DNA from: Natronolimnohabitans innermongolicus JCM 12255 | GTDB taxonomy: Archaea > Halobacteriota > Halobacteria > Halobacteriales > Natrialbaceae | Direction of reading: 5' to 3' | Length of the DNA: 64,000 nt | NCBI RefSeq assembly: GCF_000337215.1 | Contig: NZ_AOHZ01000031.1 | Span: forward strand, 1 to 64,000 | In this document: in pieces, positions 24,756-32,282 of the stretch | Position numbering within the stretch: position 1 is the stretch's first letter | Layout of the letters: each line of letters starts with the position of its first letter | Notes under the pieces: model-generated | The model's database searches: none | Told to the model about the DNA's origin: nothing | What the model saw: the letters and a program-made list of their open reading frames with translations, nothing else | Made by a program: the position numbers and the translations under genes

Positions 24756-25229
24756 TCAGGAGGACGTCTCTGTCGTCCCGAAGTGATCGAACGGCTGGCG
24801 GTACTCCGTTTTGACGAGTTCCTCCCGTTCGATCTCGAGACCGTGTGCCGCGAGCTGGCTCACGGTCGCCGTAATTTCGTCGGTGTCGGCGGCGACGACG
24901 TCGATTCGGAGGTTCCCGCGACCGGTAACGAGTTCGCGAACGAGGACGACACCACCCGTCTCGAGTGCAGCCTCCGCCAACGTTTCGCGCTCGTCGACCG
25001 GTGCCGTACACTCGACGACGACGCGCATCGGCCGCTCGGTTCGCTCGTACTCGAGTAGCGGCACGTAGCCCGTGATCACGCCGGCCTCCTCGAGTCTGTC
25101 GATGCGGTTGCGGACGGTGTTGGCCGTGACGCCGACCTCGCCGGCGATGTCCGTCGCCGTCGTGTGTCTGGCGTCGTCCTGTAGTCGATGGAGGATCCCC
25201 CTGTCGATATCGTCGAATTCGAACCCCAT
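24756..25229 (-). CDS. Lrp/AsnC-family transcriptional regulator
   Basis: A 157-residue regulator: MGFEFDDIDRGILHRLQDDARHTTATDIAGEVGVTANTVRNRIDRLEEAGVITGYVPLLEYERTERPMRVVVEC. The winged HTH (about 5-60) is followed by the AsnC ligand domain. It is a close paralog of the regulator at 5355-5831; both keep NRIDRLEE-GVI-GYVP and similar C termini. The long upstream frame is an overlap with the opposite-strand TRAM gene, so the start is ATG 25229, divergent from that gene by 96 nt. Confidence 0.9.
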   Translation of the reverse strand: MGFEFDDIDRGILHRLQDDARHTTATDIAGEVGVTANTVRNRIDRLEEAGVITGYVPLLEYERTERPMRVVVECTAPVDERETLAEAALETGGVVLVRELVTGRGNLRIDVVAADTDEITATVSQLAAHGLEIEREELVKTEYRQPFDHFGTTETSS

Positions 25230-25325
25230 ACCGTTCGTTTCGCTGGCACAACCAAGCCGCTTTGGGTCGGCGCCACCGCTCTGGAAAACAGAACAGCAAA
25301 GGTCCGCGCCCGGCCAGAGTCGACC

Positions 25326-25688
25326 ATGCTCGGGGCGACCTCGCTCGTACTTGGACTGATCGTCTTCGTCGTCTTCACGTCGTGGCTCGTCAGGCGGTTT
25401 CGCGGCGGGGACGAACGCGGAGACCGTCGGGAGTCCTACGAGCGCCATCAGGAAGCACAGGGGCGGGAGCCACCGGTCGGGATCGGCGACAGCGTAACGG
25501 CCGGGGTTCACGAGTTTACCGAACACCACACGGGCGAGCGACAGGCCGTCTGCAAGATCGAGGGGTTCGTCGTCTTCGTCGAGGATATTCCGGCCGGCCT
25601 CGAGGTCGGCGATGCGATCGAGTTCACGATCCTCTCGTTCAACCGCGGACACACCTCCGCGACGGGTACCTACGACGGGCGAGTCTGA
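25326..25688 (+). CDS. Membrane-anchored TRAM-domain protein
   Basis: A 120-residue protein. MLGATSLVLGLIVFVVFTSWLVRRFR is an N-terminal membrane helix with a positive cytoplasmic flank. After a charged linker, a TRAM-like OB fold follows (VGIGDSVTAGVHEFTEHHTGERQAVCKIEGFVVFVEDIPAGLEVGDAIEFTILSFNRGHTSATGTY). Stand-alone TRAM proteins bind RNA and act as RNA chaperones in archaea; a membrane-tethered version is unusual in layout, though the same form occurs in other haloarchaea as far as I recall. It is divergent from the Lrp gene. Confidence 0.8.
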   Translation: MLGATSLVLGLIVFVVFTSWLVRRFRGGDERGDRRESYERHQEAQGREPPVGIGDSVTAGVHEFTEHHTGERQAVCKIEGFVVFVEDIPAGLEVGDAIEFTILSFNRGHTSATGTYDGRV

Positions 25689-25715
25689 CACCGGCGATTT
25701 TTCGCTGCCACCGCG

Positions 25716-26633
25716 TCACCCCGATACCGAGACGAGCGTCGCACCGGCCACGACGACCAGCGCCGCGGCGCCGACGCGCCAGGTGACGCGCTCGAGTCGC
25801 CGCGGCAAGAACAGTGCGGAGCAGACGACGACGATCAGCGGCGTCAGTTGTAACAGCGGCATGACGACGACTACGGGCGCGACCTCGAGAGCCGCGAAGT
25901 AGGCGACGAACGCGACCGTCGTCGAGACGCCGCCGGCGACGAACCAGCCGGTCGAGGCGCGGCGAAGCGGAATCGACCGCAGCGAGCCGGTCCAGCGGAG
26001 GTAGCCCACGAACGCTACCGTTGCGGTGGTCGCCATGACGACGATACCGGGCAGCGTCGGCGTCCCCGCGGCGAGCCCGATCGAGATGAAGATCGGTTCG
26101 ATGCCGATCGCGGCGGCCGCAGCCAGCGGCACGGCGAGCAACGCGCCGGTCTCGCGCAGCGACGTCTCTCCGCTCGAGTCGGCCGCGGTCTCCCACGAGA
26201 CGACGGCGATCCCGGCGACGACCAGGACGATCCCCGCGAGGTGAAGCGCCGTCAGTCGCTCCTCGAGGAAGACGATCGCGAACACCGTCGCAAAGAAGAC
26301 GTTCGAGGCGATCACGGGCGAGGAGAGGTTCGCCCCGATTTCTTCGACGCTTTTGAACGTCAACAGCCGAGCGACGAACATCCCGGCGAGGCCCGCAGCG
26401 CCGAAGGCGGCGACCGAGACGGGAGTGAACAGGTCGACGTAGGGCGGCGAATACAACACCAGCGCGGGCGGCGCCAGCAAGGCGACGTTACAACACAGTA
26501 CGATGAGAACGCCGTCGGTGACCTTGCCGGATTCCGTACCGAGACGAACGAATAGAAACTGCCCCGCGAAGCCGACGGCGGCGACGCTCGCCAGGAGGAC
26601 GCCCAGCAGCGAGTCCGAAACCTCGAGAACCAT
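25716..26633 (-). CDS. EamA/DMT-family transporter
   Basis: A 305-residue polytopic membrane protein with about ten hydrophobic helices arranged as two EamA halves. The first ends VFFATVFAIVFLEERLTALHLAGIVLVVAGIAVVS and the second ends LQLTPLIVVVCSALFLPRRLERVTWRVGAAALVVVAGATLVS. This is the standard drug/metabolite transporter layout (ten TM). The substrate cannot be predicted. It is convergent with the TRAM gene (27 nt apart). A tiny zinc-finger gene lies 66 nt upstream on the same strand. Confidence 0.88.
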   Translation of the reverse strand: MVLEVSDSLLGVLLASVAAVGFAGQFLFVRLGTESGKVTDGVLIVLCCNVALLAPPALVLYSPPYVDLFTPVSVAAFGAAGLAGMFVARLLTFKSVEEIGANLSSPVIASNVFFATVFAIVFLEERLTALHLAGIVLVVAGIAVVSWETAADSSGETSLRETGALLAVPLAAAAAIGIEPIFISIGLAAGTPTLPGIVVMATTATVAFVGYLRWTGSLRSIPLRRASTGWFVAGGVSTTVAFVAYFAALEVAPVVVVMPLLQLTPLIVVVCSALFLPRRLERVTWRVGAAALVVVAGATLVSVSG

Positions 26634-26699
26634 ACGGTCCGTTTCGTTCGTCAGCGGATAACCGCGGCGAAAATACGCGACAGAGAGACGAAAACCGGT

Positions 26700-26813
26700 T
26701 CAGTCGGCGCTGTGGAACGGAACGCGTCCGCAGCTGGGACAGCCGTTGTGCTTGGTCGTTCGGTAGTGCAGTGCTGAGCCGCAATCGGTACACGTGTAGT
26801 GGGACTCCGTCAT
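26700..26813 (-). CDS. 37-residue zinc-finger microprotein
   Basis: The minus strand encodes MTESHYTCTDCGSALHYRTT followed by KHNGCPSCGRVPFHSAD and a stop. Two CxxCG knuckles (CTDCG and CPSCG) 13 residues apart form a rubredoxin/rubrerythrin-like metal knuckle. Proteins of this size and pattern are common in haloarchaea and are sometimes annotated as rubrerythrin-like. It precedes the EamA gene on the same strand and may share its transcript. Confidence 0.75.
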   Translation of the reverse strand: MTESHYTCTDCGSALHYRTTKHNGCPSCGRVPFHSAD

Positions 26814-27017
26814 CGATTCGATTCAGGTCTGAGACGCTGATATGCCTTTCGTGAGGGGTATTCACGAGCATAGTAACGAATTTATAACAATCGTAGTAAC
26901 CGCATACAGGATCGCTCTCACCCTCGGCACGCTCGCGGCGAATCGCCGCGTCCGCCTGCGTGACCCGCTCGGCCCGCGACCGACAGCCTCTTTCGCGCTC
27001 CCCCACCCAGTTGGGGT

Positions 27018-28775
27018 ATGACCGACTACTTCGAAGTTCACGAGCGCGACGGGGCCGCGCGCGTGGGCGAACTCCGCCTCGAGTCGCCCGTGGCGACCCC
27101 CGCGCTCGTCGACGACGTCCTCGAGGACGCGGGGTCGCTGTGGAGCGCCGATCGAGAACTCCCCGAGGGAGACGAATCGACGCTCACCGTCCTCCCGCAC
27201 CGATCGTTCCCCGGCGGCACCGCCGCGGAAGTCCAGGACTCGTTCGCGGTCGACCATCCCGACGTCGAGTATCCGAGCGTCGCGGTCGTCTCGAGCGAGA
27301 CCGCAACGGACCACGGAAGCGACGCCTACGCCGTCTCGGACGTCCAGTCGATCCGGGGCCACGGCGCGGCGCTCGTCGAGGCTGTCGTTTCCGTCCGCGA
27401 GACGATTCCGGCCGACACCGCCCTCCTCTTTTCGGGCGTCGCGACCCCCCGTAACGTCGCCCTGTTGGCCTACGCCGGCGTCGATCTCTTCGACGAGACC
27501 GCGGCCGTCGTGAAAGGCACCGAAGGACGATATCTGACGACCGACGAGGCCTACTTCCTCGAGGACCTCGAAGAGCTGCCCTGTTCCTGTTCGGCCTGTC
27601 AACAGCCCCGCGAGGAGTTCACCCGCGAGGACTGCGCCGAACACAACCGAAACGCCCTCGAAGCGGAACTCGGCATCGTCCGCCGGCGAATCCGCGACGG
27701 CCGTCTCCGCGATTACGTCGAGGGACAGGCCCGCCACGACCAGTGGCTCACCGCCGCGATGCGGGAACTCGATTCGCAATGGGGCTACCTCGAGGAACGC
27801 ACGCCGATCCTGCGGGACGCCCAGATCAACGCGGCGACCGAGGACACCCTTCGTCGCGTCGAGATTCAACGGTACGCCGACCGCGTGACGACGCGCTACC
27901 GCAACCGGTTTAAGAACCCGCTCGTCCTGGTGCCGTGTTCGGCGACGAAACCCTACAGCGAGTCCCAGAGCCACCGCCAGTTCCACGACGTCATCCAGTG
28001 GCGCGCCCACCTCGTCTCGATGACCTCGCCGATCGGCGTCGTCCCCCAGGAACTCGAGACGACCTATCCGGCCCAACACTACGACACCGTCGTCACGGGC
28101 CGCTGGTCGGAAGACGAGAAGGAGTTCGTCGCCGAGGTGCTCCAGCGCTACCTCGAGCGCAACGAGTACCCGAAAATCGTCGCCCACGTCCCCGACGAAG
28201 GCTACCGCGACATCGTCGGCCGCGTCGAGGACGCGCTCGACCTCGAGATCACCTACACCGTTCCGGCGGGCGGCCACCCGACCGACGACGAGTCCCTCGC
28301 AAACCTCGGTTCGGCGCTCTCGGGCGAACTGAAGTACTCTAAACGCGAGCGCGAACACAACACCGTCCGGGCCATCGCGGACTACCTGCTCGGCGACGGC
28401 GCGGGCGACGACCTCTTCGAGGACATTCAGACCACCAGCCGGTATCCGAAGATCCAGGTCCGCGACGGCGAGGAGACGCAGCTGGCGACGATGGTCCCCC
28501 AGTACGGGACGCTTTCGTTCACGCTCGAGGGGGCCCGTCGCTGGGTCGACAGCGACGCTCCCACCAAGCGCGTCGAAATCGACGGTTTCGTTCCCCACGG
28601 GAGCGTGCTCGCACCGGGCGTCGTCGACGCCGACGAGGACATCCGCGTGGGCGACGAGGTCGTCGTCGAAGGGCCGAACGCCTTCGCGGTCGGCCGCGCG
28701 GAGATGTTCGGACGCGAGATGCACGAGAGCACTCGCGGCGTGGCCTGCGAGGTCCGCCACGTCGAAGAGAAGTAG
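27018..28775 (+). CDS. arcS: Archaeosine synthase subunit alpha (ArcS / TgtA2)
   Basis: A 585-residue paralog of TGT that adds lysine to preQ0-tRNA at position 15; the radical SAM partner then yields archaeosine. Seen: a TGT-like barrel lacking the DSGSFQ catalytic motif, a zinc site CSCSAC (Cys189, 191, 194), and the ArcS-specific motif PCSATKPY followed by SESQSH (306-319). The C-terminal PUA domain is TKRVEIDGFVPHGSVLAPGVVDADEDIRVGDEVVVEG. The length is the family norm. It follows a 200-nt gap after the zinc-finger gene and reads alone. Confidence 0.95.
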   Translation: MTDYFEVHERDGAARVGELRLESPVATPALVDDVLEDAGSLWSADRELPEGDESTLTVLPHRSFPGGTAAEVQDSFAVDHPDVEYPSVAVVSSETATDHGSDAYAVSDVQSIRGHGAALVEAVVSVRETIPADTALLFSGVATPRNVALLAYAGVDLFDETAAVVKGTEGRYLTTDEAYFLEDLEELPCSCSACQQPREEFTREDCAEHNRNALEAELGIVRRRIRDGRLRDYVEGQARHDQWLTAAMRELDSQWGYLEERTPILRDAQINAATEDTLRRVEIQRYADRVTTRYRNRFKNPLVLVPCSATKPYSESQSHRQFHDVIQWRAHLVSMTSPIGVVPQELETTYPAQHYDTVVTGRWSEDEKEFVAEVLQRYLERNEYPKIVAHVPDEGYRDIVGRVEDALDLEITYTVPAGGHPTDDESLANLGSALSGELKYSKREREHNTVRAIADYLLGDGAGDDLFEDIQTTSRYPKIQVRDGEETQLATMVPQYGTLSFTLEGARRWVDSDAPTKRVEIDGFVPHGSVLAPGVVDADEDIRVGDEVVVEGPNAFAVGRAEMFGREMHESTRGVACEVRHVEEK

Positions 28776-28826
28776 CTGACTCGACTCGCGAGTCCCCGTT
28801 CCGTCCCGTCGACCGAGCCCCCGCGT

Positions 28827-28943
28827 TCACCGACCCGGACACGATTTCAGCAGATGTTCTCGGTAGACAGCCGCCGGAACGGTCACACCGCAGAGCGAAC
28901 AGGTTTCCTGTTTGACGGTATTACCGCGGCTCCCATCGGACAC
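28827..28943 (-). CDS. 38-residue C2HC zinc-finger microprotein
   Basis: The minus strand from GTG 28943 encodes MSDGSRGNTVKQETCSLCGV then TVPAAVYREHLLKSCPGR and a stop. The CSLC pair with EHLLKSC gives a Cys2-His-Cys finger. I recall similar short C2HC proteins in other haloarchaea, but no role is known. It is convergent with arcS, with about 50 nt between stops. The start codon is inferred from frame limits; the promoter is not obvious. Confidence 0.6.
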   Translation of the reverse strand: MSDGSRGNTVKQETCSLCGVTVPAAVYREHLLKSCPGR

Positions 28944-29157
28944 AATCACGGATTCACACGACGGGGGCCTCGCTCTTTCGGTGGTAATCCGGCGTGTCGA
29001 ATCCCGTTCGGGGACGCTATTACCCCCTCGAACGCCTATCTGTTAGTGTTCTATCACGCTAAGACCACCCGACGGAGCGGCTACGTTCCGTTTCCACGCC
29101 GTACCGAAGTCAAACGATGTCGGTAACTAAGGACCACTACCGCGAGAGTCGCCAGTC

Positions 29158-30075
29158 ATGAGCGTGGACGAACCGGCGACCGTCGGACTCCTGACCGAGC
29201 CCTACCTCCTCGAGTGGCAGGTGCGGGCGATCGAACGACTGCAGCGAGAGACGGACGTCTCGATACCGCTCGTCGTCACCAACACGAGCGACACCGACTA
29301 TCAGGCCGAATCGTGGAACGACAGGGATCGAGTCGGCCTCGAGGACCTCCGGCAGTTCGTCGACCTCCTCGGGACGGAGAGGGCTTGGACGTTCGTCCTC
29401 GCAGAGCGAAATCTCGGACGACTGTTCGGCGACGAACGGGAGTTCTGGCGGCGCCACTCCGTGGAGAACGTCGACGCCATCGCCGACGCCGACCACCTCG
29501 AGTGCGTCCCGCAGACGGACGGGAACTGGAACGAACTGCCGGCCGCGGTCGTCGACGAACTCGGCGAGCGCTGTGACGTCGTGATTCGCTTCGGATTCGG
29601 ACTCGTCCGCGGTGACGTGCTGACGGCCCCGGAGCACGGCGTCTTGAGCTTTCACCCGGCCGATATCCGTCGGTACCGGGGGATGGGTCCGCCCGCGATC
29701 TTTCACGACGGCCGCGACCGCGCCGGCTCGACCCTCCAGCGGCTCGACGAATCGATCGACGGCGGCGAGATCGTCGCCTCTGATGACGTCTCACTGGCCG
29801 GCTGTCACACGCTCTGGGAGGTCTTCGACCGCGTCGCCGAACGCCAGATCGGACTGTTGACCGAGGGAATCACCGCGCTGCAGGATCCGTCGTTCGAGCC
29901 GCAGTCGATCCCCGACGAGCAACTCGGCGAGTTTTACTACCGTCGGGAGCGCCGCACGGCTACGTTCGCGGGCCGCGTCCTGGCGAAGAACGTCGCCGGC
30001 CGCCTCCGGCGGCGCATCGGTCGACGCCGGTCGACTGGCGACCACGTCGAGTCGACTCACGACTCGGCCGACTGA
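29158..30075 (+). CDS. Formyltransferase-fold protein
   Basis: A 305-residue protein whose middle part (about 95-210) resembles the Rossmann formyltransferase domain of methionyl-tRNA and sugar formyltransferases: VVIRFGFGLVRGDVLTAPEHGVLSFHPADIRRYRG, then AIFHDGRDRAGSTLQRLDESIDGGEIV. The catalytic set is normally Asn-His-Asp. Here the His (FHP) and the late Asp (DGGEI) are present, but Ser stands where Asn is usual (LSFHP instead of INIHP). The C terminus is basic (RRRIGRRRS). The substrate is unknown; it may act on an amino sugar or be a diverged relative. Confidence 0.7.
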   Translation: MSVDEPATVGLLTEPYLLEWQVRAIERLQRETDVSIPLVVTNTSDTDYQAESWNDRDRVGLEDLRQFVDLLGTERAWTFVLAERNLGRLFGDEREFWRRHSVENVDAIADADHLECVPQTDGNWNELPAAVVDELGERCDVVIRFGFGLVRGDVLTAPEHGVLSFHPADIRRYRGMGPPAIFHDGRDRAGSTLQRLDESIDGGEIVASDDVSLAGCHTLWEVFDRVAERQIGLLTEGITALQDPSFEPQSIPDEQLGEFYYRRERRTATFAGRVLAKNVAGRLRRRIGRRRSTGDHVESTHDSAD

Positions 30076-30144
30076 TAGTCGGCGTCTCACCTCGAGTGCG
30101 AGCGAGCGAAAAACGGGCACGCATCGAGTGCTCGCCCGGACGAA

Positions 30145-31824
30145 TCACTGCTCGCCGAGTACGGAGTCGAAGAACTTTCGCTCGGCCGTCCGGAGGTGCT
30201 GGTTGAACGTCGCCGGGGCGATTCCGAGTCGGTCGGAAATCTCCTCGCCGGTGCTCTCGCGCGGCCAGTCGAAGTAGCCCGCGAAGTACGCCGTCTCCAG
30301 CGCCGCCCGCTGTTTCTCGGTGAGTTCGTCCTCGAGGACGGAACTGGAGTTCGAGTCGCTGCGCTCGCTGCGCTCGCGGGTGCGCTGTGCGAGGTACGTG
30401 ACGTCGTCGCGCTGTTCTCTGATGAGTTCGATCATCTGTCGCGTGTCCCGACCGCGGGGGAGTTCGACGACGAAGCGGAACTCGCCGTCGTCGATCGTCG
30501 CGGATTTGACCCGCCCGCCGTGGGTCGCGATGGTTTCGAACAGCGAGACGGCCGCCGGGGCGACGAGCTCGAACTCGAAGGCGTTGCGGCGGACGGCGAG
30601 GAATCGAACGTCGCCGAACCCGTCGGTCTTCTCGACCGCCTCGCTGAACGCCTCCTGGTCGACGCCTTCGGCGGATCCGTACGCGAGCAGCGTCTCGTCG
30701 CCGCGGATCAGTTGCTCGAACTCGATCGTACACTCCTCCTCGGTCGAGAGGCCGATCAGCGGCGGCGCCAGCTCGCCGACGCGGAACTCGAGTTCGATGA
30801 CGGCGTCGCTGACCAGGGCGTCCTTGCGTTCGATGGCCGTGATCGCGTGGGCGATGACGTCACCGATCCGAGCGAGGATCGTCGTCTCCGGACCCTCGAA
30901 GGCCCGCGGAGACGCCGAGTAGATGTTCAACACGCCGTAGACGAGGTCCTCGTGGACGATCGGCACCGCAGCCGAGGAGCGATACCCTCGCTCGAGGGCG
31001 TCCTCGCGCCACGGCTCGAACTCAGGGCTGTCCAGCACGTCGTTTGCGACCTGTACCGATCCGGTACGGATCGCCGTTCCGGACGGCCCCTGTCCGCTAT
31101 CGTCGTCTTCGACGGCAGAAACTTCGATGGCGTCGAGGTAGCCGTCCTCGACGCCGGCCGCCGCCTTCGGAACGACCCGATCGCTGCCGGGGTTGACGCC
31201 GCCGATCCAGGCGAACCGATAGGCGTCTGATTCCGCGAGACGCTCACAGACGCGCTGTTCCAGGTCGGCCCGCGTCTCCGTGGTGATCACCGCGTGCGTG
31301 ATGTCGTGTCCGATTCGGTTGAGTCGGTTGAGCGACTCGAGTCGTTCGCGCTGGCGGCGGCGTTCGCGCTCCTGTCGGGCGCGCTCGATCGCGTGGTGGA
31401 TCGTTCGGACGAGCAACTCGCTGGTCACCTCGTCTTTCACGAGGAAGTCCTGTGCACCTCGCTGGATCGCCTGAACGCCGACCTGCTGGTCGCGAACGCC
31501 GGTCAGGACAACGATCGGCGTCGCGTCGCTTTCGGCGTGGACCGTCTCGAGCGTCTCGAGGCCCTCGCTGTCGGGTAAGTTCAGGTCGAGCAAGACGACG
31601 TCCGCCGAGAGCTGCTCGAGCGTCTCGAGGCCGTCCTCGAGACGGTTTGCGCGGGTGATCTCCGGGGTGCGTCCCGCCGAGTCGTCGGGGCTGACTCGCT
31701 GTGCGAGCTCCTCGGTGCCACGTAGCATCTCCTGGATCAGGCGTGCGTCTCCCGGATTGTCCTCGATCAGGACGATCTCCAGTACGTTCGCGTCGGTTTC
31801 GGACTGCGCGTCCATCTCGCTCAT
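30145..31824 (-). CDS. Receiver-GAF-HTH_10 regulator (Bat-like)
   Basis: A 559-residue protein. The receiver domain (about 15-140) has phospho-acceptor Asp80 in VVLLDLNLPDSEG and Lys in DFLVKDE. A GAF domain (about 170-330) follows, then the Bat-associated beta domain (about 335-490), and the HTH_10 motif at the C terminus (LTEKQRAALETAYFAGYFDWPRESTGEEISDRLGIAPATFNQHLRTAERKF). It should be phosphorylated by the upstream kinase and activate transcription. It is the last gene of a three-gene operon; its ATG overlaps the previous stop by 4 nt. Confidence 0.9.
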   Translation of the reverse strand: MSEMDAQSETDANVLEIVLIEDNPGDARLIQEMLRGTEELAQRVSPDDSAGRTPEITRANRLEDGLETLEQLSADVVLLDLNLPDSEGLETLETVHAESDATPIVVLTGVRDQQVGVQAIQRGAQDFLVKDEVTSELLVRTIHHAIERARQERERRRQRERLESLNRLNRIGHDITHAVITTETRADLEQRVCERLAESDAYRFAWIGGVNPGSDRVVPKAAAGVEDGYLDAIEVSAVEDDDSGQGPSGTAIRTGSVQVANDVLDSPEFEPWREDALERGYRSSAAVPIVHEDLVYGVLNIYSASPRAFEGPETTILARIGDVIAHAITAIERKDALVSDAVIELEFRVGELAPPLIGLSTEEECTIEFEQLIRGDETLLAYGSAEGVDQEAFSEAVEKTDGFGDVRFLAVRRNAFEFELVAPAAVSLFETIATHGGRVKSATIDDGEFRFVVELPRGRDTRQMIELIREQRDDVTYLAQRTRERSERSDSNSSSVLEDELTEKQRAALETAYFAGYFDWPRESTGEEISDRLGIAPATFNQHLRTAERKFFDSVLGEQ

Positions 31825-32282
31825 TGTTCATCCTCCGGCGGCAGTCGAACGACCGAGAACCAGAACTTCTCGAACGCGCGAACCGTCTCGATGAAGTCGT
31901 CCGGGTCGACCGGTTTCGTGAGGTAGGCGTTGGCGTGCAACTCGTACGAGCGGACGACATCCTCTTCGGCGCGCGAACTCGTGAGCACGATGACCGGGAT
32001 CGAGCGGAGCTCCGAATCGCCCTTGAGCTCCTCTAAGACGTCCTCCCCGTCCTTTCGCGGCAGGTTGAGATCGAGCAAAATGAGATCCGGACGCGGGACG
32101 TCCTCGTACTGGCCGCGTTGATACAGGAACTCGAGGGCTTCGTTGCCGTCGGAGACGACGTGGAGGTCGTTCTCGATTCGGCCCTGTTTGAACGCTTCTT
32201 CGGTCAGCCGGACGTCTCCCGGATTGTCCTCGACTAACAGGATCTGTGCTGGTTCGGGTCTGAACTGTCTCGAATTACTCAT
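31821..32282 (-). CDS. Single-domain response regulator
   Basis: A 153-residue CheY-like receiver (Rcp1 type): acidic pair ILLVEDNPGD, phospho-acceptor Asp71 in LILLDLNLPRKDG, Thr/Ser in VIVLTSS and Lys in AYLTKPVDPDDF. No output domain, so it probably relays phosphate between the upstream histidine kinase and another partner. It overlaps the kinase gene by 8 nt and the receiver-HTH gene by 4 nt, implying translational coupling. Confidence 0.92.
   Translation of the reverse strand: MSNSRQFRPEPAQILLVEDNPGDVRLTEEAFKQGRIENDLHVVSDGNEALEFLYQRGQYEDVPRPDLILLDLNLPRKDGEDVLEELKGDSELRSIPVIVLTSSRAEEDVVRSYELHANAYLTKPVDPDDFIETVRAFEKFWFSVVRLPPEDEQ

Noticed and set aside
28854-29126. 90-codon plus-strand frame after arcS
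   Set aside because: Composition is not acidic, and the minus strand encodes a plausible C2HC microprotein in the same place.
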